A stretch of 64,000 nt of DNA, taken from assembly GCF_022539665.2 (NCBI RefSeq), contig NC_081332.1:7716303-7780302 (forward strand), given 5' to 3'. The translations under genes and the position numbers were made by a program. Positions 30,649 through 43,000 of the stretch are shown piece after piece (the stretch's first letter is position 1; each line of letters starts with the position of its first letter). The notes under the pieces are model-generated. The model was not told where the DNA came from and made no database searches. It saw only the letters and a list, made by a program, of their open reading frames with translations. This DNA is from Daphnia carinata (lineage: Eukaryota; Arthropoda; Branchiopoda; Diplostraca; Daphniidae).

Positions 30649-33600
30649 AATATCTACATTCAAACAGCATCAAATATACGAGTATTCAATGTGAATATAG
30701 TGTTATACAGTGAGTTTCAATATCTACATTCAAACAGCATCAAATATACGTGTATTCAATGTGAATATAGTGTTATAGAATCAGTTTCAATATCTACATT
30801 CAAACAGCATCAAATATACGTTTATTCAATGTGAATATAGAGTGATACAGTGAGTTTCAATATCTACATTCAAACAGCATCAAATATACGTGTATTCAAT
30901 GTGAATATAGTGTTATAGAATCAGTTTCCATATCTACATTCAAACAGCATCAAATATACGTGTATTCAATGTGAATATAGTGTGATACAGTGAGTTTCAA
31001 TATCTACATTCTAAAAGTATCAAATATTCGTGTATTCAATGTGAATATAGTGTGATACAGTGAGTTTCAATATCTACATTCAAACAGCATCAAATATACT
31101 GTGTATTCAATGTGAATATAGTGTGATACAGTGAGTTTAAATATCTACATTCAAACAGCATCAAATATACGTGTATTCAATGTGAATATAGTGTGATACA
31201 GTGAGTTTCAATATCTACATTCAAACATTATCAAATATACGTGTATTCAATGTGAATATAGTGTGATACAGTGAGTTTAAATATCTACATTCAAACAGCA
31301 TCAAATATACGTGTATTAAATGTGAATATAGTGTTATACAGTGAGTTTCAATATCTACATTCAAACAGCATCAAATATACGTGTATTTAATGTGAATATA
31401 GTGTTATAGAATCAGTTTCATGATCTAAATTCAAACAGTATCAAATATACGTGTATTCAATGTGAATATAGTGTTATAGAATCAGTTTCAATATCTACAT
31501 TCAAACAGCATCAAATATACGTGTATTCAATGTGAATATAGTGTGATACAATGAGTTTCAATATCTACATTCAAACAGCATCAAATATACGTGTATTCAA
31601 TGTGAATATAGTGTTATACAGTGAGTTTAAATATCTACATTCAAACAGCATCAAATATACGTTTATTTAATGTTAATATAGTGTGATACAGTGAGTTTCA
31701 ATATCTAGATTCAAACAGCATCAAATATACGTGTATTCAACGTGAATATAGTGTGATACAGTGAATTTCAATATCTACATTCAAACAGCATCAAATATAC
31801 GTGTAGTCAATGTGAATATAGTGTTATAGAATCAGTTTCAATATCTACATTCAAACATTGTCAAATATACATGTATTCAATATGAATATAGTGTGATACA
31901 GTGAGTTTCAATATCTACATTCAAACAGCATAAAATATACGTGTATTCAATGTGAATATAGTGTGATACAGTGAGTTTCAATATCTAAATTCAAACAGCA
32001 TCAAATATACGTGTATTCAATGTGAATATAGTGTGATACAGTGAGTTTCAATATCTACATTGAAACAGCATCAAATATACGTGTATTCAATGTGAATATA
32101 GTGTGATACAGTGAGTTTCAATATCTACATTGAAACAGCATCAAATATACGTGTATTCAATGTGAATATAGTGTGATACAGTGAGTTTCAATATCTACAT
32201 TAAAACAGCATCAAATATACGTGTATTCATTGTGAATATAGTGTGATACAATGAGTTTCAATATCTACATTCAAACAGCATCAAATATACGTGTATTCAA
32301 TGTGAATATAGTGTTATAGAATCAGTTTCAATATCTACATTCAAACAGCATCAAATATACGTGTATTCAATGTGAATATAGTGTTATAGAATCAGTTTCA
32401 ATATCTACATTCAAACAGCATCAAATATACATGTATTCAATGTGAATATAGTGTTATAGAATCAGTTTCAATATCTACATTCAAACAGCATCAAATATAC
32501 GTTTATTCAATGTGAATATAGTATGATACAGTGAGTTTCAATATCTACATTCAAACAACATCAAATATACGTTTATTCAATGTGAATATAGTGTGATAGA
32601 ATGAGTTTCAATATCTACATTCAAACAGTATCAAATATACGTGTATTCAATGTGAATATAGTGTGATACAGTGAGTTTCAATATCTACATTCAAACAGCA
32701 TCAAATATACGTGTATTCAATGTGAATATAGTGTTATAGAAACAGTTTCAATATCTACATTCAAACAGCATCAAATATACGTGTATTCAATGTGAATATA
32801 GTGTTATAGAATCAGTTTCAATATCTACATTCAAACAGCATCAAATATACGTGTATTCAATGTGAATATAGTGTTATAGAATCAGTTTCAATATCTACAT
32901 TCAAACAGCATCAAATATACGTGTATTCAATGTGAATATAGTGTGATATAGTAATGTTTCAATATCTACATTCAAACAGCATCAAATATACGTGTATTCA
33001 ATGTGAATATAGTGTGATACAGTGAGTTTCAATATCTACATTCAAACAGCATCAAATATAAATTTATTCAATGTTAATATAGTGTGATACAGTGAGTTTC
33101 AATATCTACATTCAAACAGCATCAAATATACGTGTATTCAATGTGAATATAGTGTTATAGAATCAGTTTCATGATCTACATTCAAACAGTATCAAATATA
33201 CGTGTATATAATGTGAATATAGTGTTATACAATGAGTTTCAATATCTACATTCAAACAGCATCAAATATACGTGTATTCAATGTAAATATAGTGTTATAG
33301 AATCAGTTTTATGATCTACTTTCAAACAGTATCAAATATACGTGTATTCAATGTGAATATAGTGTTATGGAATCAGTTTCATGATCTACATTCAAACAGC
33401 ATCAAATATACGTGTATTCAATGTGAATATAGTGTGATACACTGAGTATCAATATCTACATTCAAACAGCATTAAATATACGTGTATTCAATGTGAATAT
33501 AGTGTGATACAGTGAGTTTAAATATCTACATTCAAACAGCATCAAATATACGTGTATTCAATGTGAATATAGTGTGATACAGTGAGTTTCAATATCTACA

Positions 33601-35829
33601 TTCAAACAGCATCAAATATACGTGTATTCAATGTGAATATAGTATGATACAGTGAGTTTCAATATCTACATTCAAACAGCATCAAATATACGTGTATTCA
33701 ATGTGAATATAGTGATATTTAGAAACAGTTTCAATATCTACATTCAAACAGCATAAAATATACGTGTATTCAATGTGAATATAGTATTATAGAATAAGTT
33801 TCAATATCTACATTCAAACAGCATCAAATATACGTGTATTCAATGTGAATATAGTATTATAGAATAAGTTTCAATATCTACATTCAAACAGCATCAAATA
33901 TACGTGTATTCAATGTGAATATAGTGTTATAATGTGAGTTTCAATATCTACATTCAAACAGCATCAAATATACGTGTATTCAATGTGAATATAGTGCGAT
34001 ACAGTGAATTTCAACATCTATATTCAAACAGCATCAAATATACGTGTATTCAATGAGAATATAGTGTTATAGAATCAGTTTCATGATATACATTCAAACA
34101 GCATCAAATATACGTGTATTCAATGTGAATATAGTGTGATACAGTGAGTTTCAATATCTACATTTAAACAGCATCAAATATACGTTTATTCAATGTGAAT
34201 ATAGTGTTATAGTGTTTTAGAATCAGTTTAATGATCTACATTCAAACAGCATCAAATATACGTGTATACAATGTGAATATAGTGTTATAGAATAAGTTTC
34301 AATATCTACATTCAAACAGTATCAAATATACGTGTATTCAATGTGAATGTAGTGTTATAGAATCAGTTTCATATCTACATTCAAACAGCATCAAATATAC
34401 TTGTATTCAATGTAAATATAGTGTTATAGAATCAGTTTCATGATCTACATTTAAACAACATCAAATATACGTGTATTCAATGTGAATATAGTGTGATACA
34501 GTAAGTTTCAATATCTAAATTCAAACAGCATCAAATATACGTGTATTCATTGTAAATATAGTGATATAGAATCAGTTTCAATATCTACATTCAAACAACA
34601 TCAAATATACGTGTATTGAATGTGAATATAGTGTTATAGAATCAGTTTAATGATCTACATTCAAACAGCATCAAATATACGTGTATTCAATGTGAATATA
34701 GTGTTACAGAATCAGTTTAATGATCTACATTCAAACAGCATCAAATATACGTGTATTCAATGTGAATTTAGTGTTATAGAATCAGTTTAATGATCTACAT
34801 TCAAACAGCATCAAATATACGTGTATTCAATGTGAATATAGTGTTATAGAATCAGTTTAATGATCTACATTCAAACAGCATCAAATATACGTGTATTCAA
34901 TGTGAATATAGTGTTATAGAATCAGTTTCAATATCTACATTCAAACAGCATCAAATATACGTGTATTCAATGTGAATATAGTGTTATAGAATCAGTTTCA
35001 TGATCTACATTCAAACAGCATCAAATATACGTGTATTCAATGTGAATATAGTGTTATAGAATCAGTTTCATATCTACATTCAAACAGCATCAAATATACG
35101 TGTATTCAATGTGAATATAGTGTGATACAGTAAGTTTCAATATCTACATTCAAACAGCATCAAATATCCGTGTATTCAATGTGAATATAGTGTTATAGAA
35201 TCAGTTTAATATCTACATTCAAACAGCATCAAATATACGTGTATTCAATGTGAATATAGTGTTATAGAATCAGTTTAATGATCTATATTCAAACAGCATC
35301 AAATATACGTGTATTCAATGTGAATATAGTGTAATATAGTGAGTTTCAATATAAACATTCAAATAGCATCAAATAAACGTGTATTCATTGTGAATATAGT
35401 GTTATAGAATCAGTTTAATGATCTACATTCAACAGCATCAACTATACGTGTATTCAATGTGAATATAGTGTGATACAATGAGTTTCAATATCTGCATTCA
35501 AACAGCATGAAATATACGTGTATTCAATGTGAATTTAGTGTTATAGAATCAGTTTCATGATCTACATTCAAACAACATCAAATATACGTGTATTCAATGT
35601 GAATATAGTGTTATAGAATCAGTTTCAATATCTACATTCAAACAGCATCAAAAATACGTGTATTCATTGTGAATATAGTGTTATAGAATCAGTTTCAATA
35701 TCAACATTCAAACAGTATCAAATATACGTGTATTCAATGTGAATATAGTGTGATACAGTGAGTTTCAATATCTACTTTCAAACAGCATCAAATATACGTG
35801 TATTTAATGTGAATATAGTGTTATAGAAT
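30649..35829 (+). repeat. 70-bp satellite, block B
   Basis: About 74 tandem units in the same orientation as block A. Units with the GATACAGTGAG tail are common in the first half and units with TTATAGAATCAG dominate the second. A few units have small indels (for example near 33710 and 34205). No gene is seen; short open frames here are by-products of the periodic sequence. Confidence 0.97.
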
Positions 35830-35830
35830 T

Positions 35831-36301
35831 AGATAATTGTTCGAGGTCGCTAACTAGCGACTGATGGACAATTAAGATTGTCGTACAAGTGGCGAGACCT
35901 GGATCTATAAGGTGTTGACCTTGTATTACTCAGCTGATTTTTCAAAGTACAAAAAAAAACAAAAAAACAAGAAGATGTCACCTCAGGCCATTAGGACAAA
36001 CGCCATTTCAGACCTATGAGGCTTTCAAATAAGGAAGGAATAAACACCATCCATGTAATCAACTTGCAGGAATTCGGTCTAAATTGGTTGACCAGTCTGA
36101 TGCCTAAGTGGACGATGGCTGGTTTCTGCCACTTCCACTATTTCCTCTCCGGAAACTATAAAATGAAAAGAGAGAGAGAAAAGCATTAGAGAGCTGGTTG
36201 GGACGGTGGGTGGGAAATTACTATAGATCCAGGTCTCGCCACTTGTACGACAATCTCAATTGTCCATCAGTCGCTAGTTAGCGACCTCGAACAATTATCT
36301 A
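35831..36301. repeat. 472-bp inverted-repeat structure at DIRS 3' end
   Basis: The first 77 bp (starting AGATAATTGTTCGAGGTC) reappear as the reverse complement at 36225-36301 with almost no mismatch, around a 316-bp unique spacer. AATT flanks both sides. Directly after, 36302-36341 repeats the inner part of the arm in direct orientation (TCAAGTGGC...GACCTGGATC...ATAAGGTG). It may be the DIRS terminal repeat plus internal complementary region, or a separate foldback element sitting at the DIRS end. Confidence 0.8.
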
Positions 36302-36423
36302 ATTGTCGTTCAAGTGGCTCGACCTGGATCGATAAGGTGACTTCAAAGCACAAACCCTGGACCGAGAACCTAACAGATTCCCTGCCACGCATTCGCTACC
36401 GATGCGTCCGCAGCCGGGCGACG

Positions 36424-37662
36424 GTAAAAACGCGTGAACGTCGATTCCGAATTCTAGCACCCAGCGGATAAAATAACATCCGTTGGAACTCCCAAACCAA
36501 CCGCGTTAGACGCGGAAGCACCCCTCGTCGAATGGGCGGAATAGACAGCCGTGTCCACCACCGCCTCAGACAAAACCGACTTTATCCACCGCGCTACCGT
36601 TGAGGCGCCTATTGAACAGTGAGGAGGACGTAGCGCCAACAGCAGCAAGTTCGATTTCTTTCCTACGCGAAACCCTTCTGACGCTGAAATGTAGTCCTTT
36701 AGCGTCTCAACTGGACAAGCCAGCGTAACGGGCTGCAATCTCCTTAACGAGAGGACTTGTAGCGGGGAAGCTCGTTGCGACTTTCTTGGTTTGGTTAAGG
36801 CGAACCTTACTTGATTATCTTCGATTGCGATGGAATCCTTGACGATGCTAGCCAGCTCAGACACTCTGCATAGAGTTGAGAGGGCTAATAGGACGGCCAA
36901 TTTCTTCGACAAACCTGAAAACGACAGCTCGCTGTTAGGTCCTAAAGATATTAAGTAGTTTACCACGAGATTTACGTCCCAAAATCCTGTATACTTTGGG
37001 CTCGGATGTTTCCGGTTATACGCTCCTTTCATGAGCTTCACCACGAGTGGGTGTTTGCCGATGTCGACGTCGTCGATCCTGCCCAACGTCGAAGATAGCA
37101 TCGAACGGGCGACATTTATCGTCCTATACGCTTTCCCTTCGTCTACCAACGATGATAAGAATTGTAATACCTTAGCTAGAGGTGGAGACACGGGATCAAT
37201 GTCTTCTCGAACACACCAACTGTGCCAACTTTTCCATGCCGACTGGTAAGTAGCTGATGTTGTCCTACGGGCTCCCCCCAAGAGAAGGTCGACCACGCCG
37301 TCCGAAAGTCCGCTGCCTTCAAGTCGTCCCCTGACAATCTCCAGGCGATTAGCAGCAGTGACTCCGACAGCGGGTGTAGCTGGCCCATCGGTCCCCACAG
37401 CAGCTTCTCTTTCGGAAGAATCACCGCCGGCTCGCAAGCCAGTTCCAATAGCGACGGGAACCATGGTTGGGCTGGCCAATGTGGAGTCACTAATGTCAGC
37501 TCCGCCCGCTCCTTCATTATCTTCATCAGACACCTCTGAATCAGATAAAACGGCGGGAATGCGTATGCGTCTATACCGGCCCAGCCGATGCTGAACGCGT
37601 CTACCGTTAGTGCGCCCGGCTGACGGCTCCAGCTGACAAACTGTCCTAGCTGGCTGTTCCAA
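36424..37662 (-). pseudogene. DIRS tyrosine recombinase, stop before the catalytic Tyr
   Basis: The open frame is 37662-36454; similarity to recombinases appears to begin near 37350 (ATYQSAWKSWHSWCVRE), so the first 100 or so codons overlap the RNase H frame and may not be used. The catalytic domain shows the Arg of STLCRVSELA (about 36865) and the H-x-x-R of YSAHSTRGASAS (about 36510). A TAG at 36454-36456 follows SAGC; the same frame continues with STFTRFY, placing the expected nucleophilic Tyr at 36424-36426, beyond the stop. In related proteins Trp stands at the stop position, so a single TGG-to-TAG change probably killed the enzyme that would insert the circular DNA product. Confidence 0.8.
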
Positions 37663-39250
37663 GCCGAAGCGAACAGGTCTACCCTTAGGCTACAGCGAGC
37701 TCTCAGGTTGTTGAACAATTTCGGGTTGAGCTTCCAATCGCTCGAGTCCAGAGGCGCTCTTGAAAGCCGATCTGCAATTACATTTTGCGCACCGGGAAGA
37801 TACACAGCGTTAATAGTGATCGCACGCGGCTCACACCACGCCACGATCTGCGCACTTATTCGACATAAGCCCTCAGACCTCGAGCCGCCTGACTTGTTCA
37901 CATAGTGAACCGCCGTGATGTTGTCCATCATCAACCGCACCGATACCCGTGAAGCTAATTCTGTAAAGGATTTCAGAGCATAAAGGGCCGCCATCAGCTC
38001 TAGCTCGTTGATGTGGCGGTATTGGTCATGCTCTGTCCATGGCCCTTTCGCTGTGGCATCGTTCAAGACTGCGCCCCACCCTGAGCGGGACGCGTCTGAA
38101 AATATGATTAGGTCGGGCTCTAGAGTCGAAAGCGGGGTACCGTTGGATCTTTCCACATTGAACGCCCACCAATCTAGATCAGAAATCGATTCTTCGTCCA
38201 ATCTAATTTCTGCCGCTAAATCCTCCTTGAATCGTGCCGATTCCTTCAAAAACTGTCTTTGGACACACCTGTAGTGGCCCTGGGCAAAGGGAATCACTTG
38301 TATTGCCCAGGCTAGATTACCCAAAATCTTCGCCAGCTCTCTCAAAGAGACGCAGCTAGCGGCGCTAGCCTTGCGACACATCTCAACAATCTGACGCACC
38401 TTTTTGGGTAGGAGGGAGATAGCTAATTTGTTTGAGTCCACCACGTGGCCTAAAAATTCTCGCACCTGCTCGGCCGCGCTTAGCGATTTTTCCCAATTGA
38501 CCAAAAACCCACATTTCTGTAGCAATTCTACCGCCAAAACAAAATCGCGCTCCGCCCCCTCCTTGGACTGATTCAATATAAGAAAATCATCTAAATAAAC
38601 TACAATCCCAATTCCTTTTCTCCTCAAAAAAGCCGCCACCGGTTTCAAAATTTTAGTGAATGTCCAAGGGGCAGACGAAAGCCCGAAGCAAAGGCAAGAA
38701 AACTGGAAAAGCGACCCCCCCTCCACATAAATTGCAAAAACTTTTTGTGGTCTGGGTGGATGGGAACGGTAAGGTACGCGTCTAGGTGATCGATCTTCGT
38801 AAAAAAGTCCCCCTTCCTTATCAATCCTTTCATCACACTTACGCCTTCCATTTTAAAATGAAACTGTTGCACAAATTTATTAAGGTTTTTTAAATTAATA
38901 ATCGGTCTATAACCGCCCGAGCTTTTAGGAATAACAAAAATACCGCTCACAAAGCCCATGCAATCTAACGGGATCCTTTCCACGGCTCCTTTTGCCAAAA
39001 GGGATTCTACCTCCGCCTCACAGATTGCCCTCGTTTCTGGACTGAAACGCATATTAACACCGGTGGTAGACTGAGACGGTAAATTGATAAAGGGAATCTT
39101 TACTCCTAAAGAAACCGAATCCAGAATCCACCTATCGGCTGTAAGCGATGGCCAAAAGGAAGCGAAATCTCGCACCCTCCCCCCAACAACGTTACCTGAT
39201 ATCGGCGGCGATACAGTAGTTGATAAAGTATATACAACCGGAGAAACTAA
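37176..39250 (-). pseudogene. DIRS reverse transcriptase and RNase H
   Basis: RT begins near 39080 (NMRFSPETRAICEAEVESLL) in frame with Gag and runs to about 38720, where a run of seven C on + (38715-38721) carries an extra base. The second frame (38726-37176) holds FGLSSAPWTFTKILKPV, catalytic YLDD (about 38600), and RNase H with IFSDASRSGWGAV, INELELMAAL, MMDNITAVHY and VIADRLSR, giving D, E, D, D. A DIRS-typical C-terminal extension (DLFASAWNSQLGQFVSW; VTPHWPAQPWFPSLL) follows and overlaps the recombinase frame. Confidence 0.85.
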
Positions 39251-40080
39251 CCTGGAACCGCGGTTGTACGAGCTGGGTTTTGAGCCTCGTTTGTTGAAGC
39301 TGCCTTGCAAGTTAAATCCGTATCCTGATCTCCCGCTCCTCGAGCCACGTTTGAAACCGCTGGTTCTGCTGGGCCTATAGGACGAGGCGGGATTCGACCG
39401 CCTTCCCCCAGGTTGACCTAGAGATTTAAGGTCATCCGAAGCGTCTCTAACCATACTCCTGAGGAAAGTACGGCCGAAAAGAAGTGCACATTCTTTTGGT
39501 CTAAATCGACCCGATTCGGATAGCAAGGATTCGAACCGGGGGTCAGTCTGGCGCAGCACATTTTCTCTCCTCTGGGCCGTGATATTGTGGAAGGCATGGC
39601 CCCATAACTGCAGAGCTGATTCTGCTGCGCTGACGAGAAGCGGGTCGATAGCGGCTGCATCAGAAGTGGCGCTTCCCCACAAATACAGCAGCGGTTTGGC
39701 AATATCTAAAATTTTATACTGAGAGGCCACGAGGGCCTTCTCTTTAGCCTCCGCCTTGCTAGCTTCCCCTCCTCTTACTTCCTTGAGTCTACGTGCCATC
39801 GAAGGGTCCAGCTTTGGGACCTGAAAGTCGAAGGAACTTTTTCAAAGCAAGGCACGAAATTCTCTCGTAGCTGCCTGGACTCCACCGGTTTTAGAGTTGA
39901 AGTCATCCAGCTTCGAAGCTCCTTGGAACGAGCTTTGTCGAGCTGAAAGCCCTTCGGGAGAAGGGGTTCTTGCTCCTGAGCACGGGAAAGGTTTCCGGCA
40001 CTTACTACTTCCAAATCCGACTCGATCCTCTCAGGCGGGGCTCTCACTTTGCGTTGGTTGCGAGAGCGATCGACCGAGCG
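39251..40080 (-). pseudogene. DIRS Gag-like region
   Basis: Read in two frames. The N-terminal piece (40080-39775) is charged; its frame enters from satellite, so the true start is missing. The second piece (39799 downward) holds a helical Ala/Leu-rich region (LLVSAAESALQLWGHAFHNI) and a Gly/Arg/Ser-rich stretch (GFKRGSRSGRSGYGFN) that probably binds nucleic acid, and it continues in frame into RT. The break between them is near 39800-39830. Confidence 0.65.
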
Positions 40081-43000
40081 AATCAGTTTCAATATCTACA
40101 TTCAAACAGCATCAAATATAGTATTCAATGTGAATATAGTGTTATAGAATCAGTTTCAATATCTACATTCAAACAGCATCAAATATACGTGTATTCAATG
40201 TGAATATAGTGTTATAGAATCAGTTTCAATATCTGCATTCAAACAGCATCAAATATACGTGTATTCAATGTGAATATAGTGTTATAGAATCAGTTTCATG
40301 ATCTACATTCAAACAGTATCAAATATACGTGTATGCAATGTGAATATAGTGTTATAGAATCAGTTTCAATATCTACATTCAAACAGCATAAAATATACGT
40401 GTATTTAATATGAATATAGTGTTCCAGAATCAGTTTCATGATCTACATTCAAACAGTATCAAATATACGTGTATTCAATGTGAATATAGTGTGATACAGT
40501 GAGTTTTAATATCTACATTCAAACAGCATCAAATATACGTGTATTCAATGTGAATATAGTGTGATACAGTGAGTTTCAATATCTACATTCAAACAGCATC
40601 AAATATACGTGTGTTCAATGTGAATATAGTGTTATAGAATCAATTTCAATATCTACATTCAAACAGCAGCAAATATACGTGTATTCAATGTGAATATAGT
40701 GTTATAGAATCAGTTTCAAAATCTACATTCAAACAGAATCAAAAATACGTGTATTCAATGTGAATATAGTGTGATACAGTGAGTTTGAATATCTACATTC
40801 AAACAGCATCAAATATACGTGTATTCAATGTGAATATAGTGTTATAGAATCAGTTTCAATATCTACATTCAAACAGCATCAAATATACGTGTATTCAATA
40901 TGAATATAGTGTTCCAGAATCAGTTTCATGATCTACATACAAACATCAAATATACGTGTATTCAATGTGAATATAGTGTTATAGAATCAGTTTCAATATC
41001 TACATTCAAACAGCATCAAATATACGTGTATTCAATGTGAATATAGTGTTATAGAATCAGTTTCAATATCTACATTCAAACAGCATCAAATATACGTGTA
41101 TTCAATGTGAATATAGTGTTATAGAATCAGTTTCAATATCTACATTCAAACATTATCAAATATACGTGTATTCAATGTGAATATAGTCAATACAGTCAGT
41201 TTCAATATCTACATTCAAACAGCATCAAATATACGTGTATTCAATGTGAATATAGTGTTATAGAATCAGTTTCAATTATAATATCTACATTCAAACAGCA
41301 TCAAATATACGTGTATTCAATGTGAATATAGTGTGATAGAATCAGTTTCAATATCTACATTCAAACAGCATCAAATATACGTGTATTCAATGTGAATATA
41401 GTGTGATACAATCAGTTTCAATATCTACATTCAAACAGCATCAAATATACGTGTATTCAATGTGAATATAGTGTTATAGAATCAGTTTCAATATCTACAT
41501 TCAAACAGCATCAAATATACGTGTATTCAATGTGAATATAGTGTTATAGAATCAGTTTCAATATCTACATTCAAACAGCATCAAATATACGTGTATTCAA
41601 TGTGAATATAGTGTTATAGAATCAGTTTCAATATCTACATTCAAACAGCATCAAATATATGTGTATTCAATTTGAATATAGTGTTATAGAATCAGTTTCA
41701 TGATCTACATTCAAACATTATCAAATATACGTGTATTCAATGTGAATATAGTGTTATAGAATCAGTTTCAATATCTACATTCAAACAGCATCAAATATAC
41801 GTGTATTCAATGTGAATATAGTGTTATAGAATCAGTTTCAATATCTACATTCAAACAGCATCAAATATACGTGTATTCAATGTGAATATAGTGTTATAGA
41901 ATCAGTTTCAATATCTACATTCAAACAGCATCAAATATACGTGTATTCAATGTGAATATAGTGTTATAGAATCAGTTTCAATATCTACATTCAAACAGCA
42001 TCAATTATACGTGTATCAATTATACGTGTATTCAATGTGAATATAGTGTTATAGAATCAGTTTCATGATCTACATTCAAACATTATCAAATATACGTGTA
42101 TTCAACGTGAATATAGTGTTATAGAATCAGTTTCAATATCTACATTCAAACAGCATCAAATATACGTGTATTCAATGTGAATATAGTGTGTGTTACATTA
42201 GAATACAGTTTCAATATGAATATAGTGTTCTACAGTTTCAAATTCAAATCAAATATACGTGTATTCAATATGAATATAGTATGATACAGTGAGTTTCAAT
42301 ATCTACATTGAAACAGCATCAAATATACGTGTATTCAATGTGAATATAGTATGATACAGTGTGTTTCAATATCTACATTCAAACAGCATCAAATATACGT
42401 GTATTCAATGTGAATATAGTGTTATAGAATCAGTTTCAATATCTACATTCATCAAATTCGTGTATTCAATGTGAATATAGTGTAATACAGTGGGTTTCAA
42501 TATCTACATTCAAACAGCATCAAAAATACGTGTATTCAATGTGAATATAATAGAATCTACATTCAAACAGCATCAAATATACGTGTATTCAATGTGAATA
42601 TAGTGTTATATATAATCAGTTTCAATATCTACATTCAAACAGCATCAAATATACGTGTATTCAATGTGAATATAGTGTTATGGAATCAGTTTCATGATCT
42701 ACATTCAACAGCATAAAATATACGTGTATTCAATGTGAATATAGTGTTATAGAATCAGTTTCAATATATACATTCAAACAGCATCAAATATATGTGTATT
42801 CAATGTGAATATAGTGTAATACAGTGAGTTTCAATATCTACATTCAAACAGCATCAAATATATATGAATATAGTGTTATTCAATGTCAAATATAGTATTC
42901 AATGTGAATATAGAATCAGTTTCAATGATCTACATTCAAACAGCATCAAATATACGTGTATTCAATGTGAATATAGTGTTATAGAATCAGTTTCAATATC

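Larger units (their letters stand above)
35830..40080 (-). mobile_element. DIRS-type tyrosine-recombinase retrotransposon
   Basis: On - the element encodes Gag, RT-RNase H and a tyrosine recombinase instead of a DDE integrase, the defining DIRS combination. It lies inside a single satellite unit: the left flank ends ...GTGTTATAGAAT and the right flank starts AATCAGTTTCAA, so satellite phase is kept with three shared bases. The 3' end (35830-36341) has complex inverted and direct repeats. The 5' end at 40080 has no matching inverted repeat, so it is probably truncated. Frameshifts and a stop make it inactive. Confidence 0.85.

Noticed and set aside
30649-35829. CRISPR-like regular repeats
   Set aside because: The whole 70-bp unit repeats with no unique spacers, and the context is an animal genome with introns. 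It is satellite DNA.
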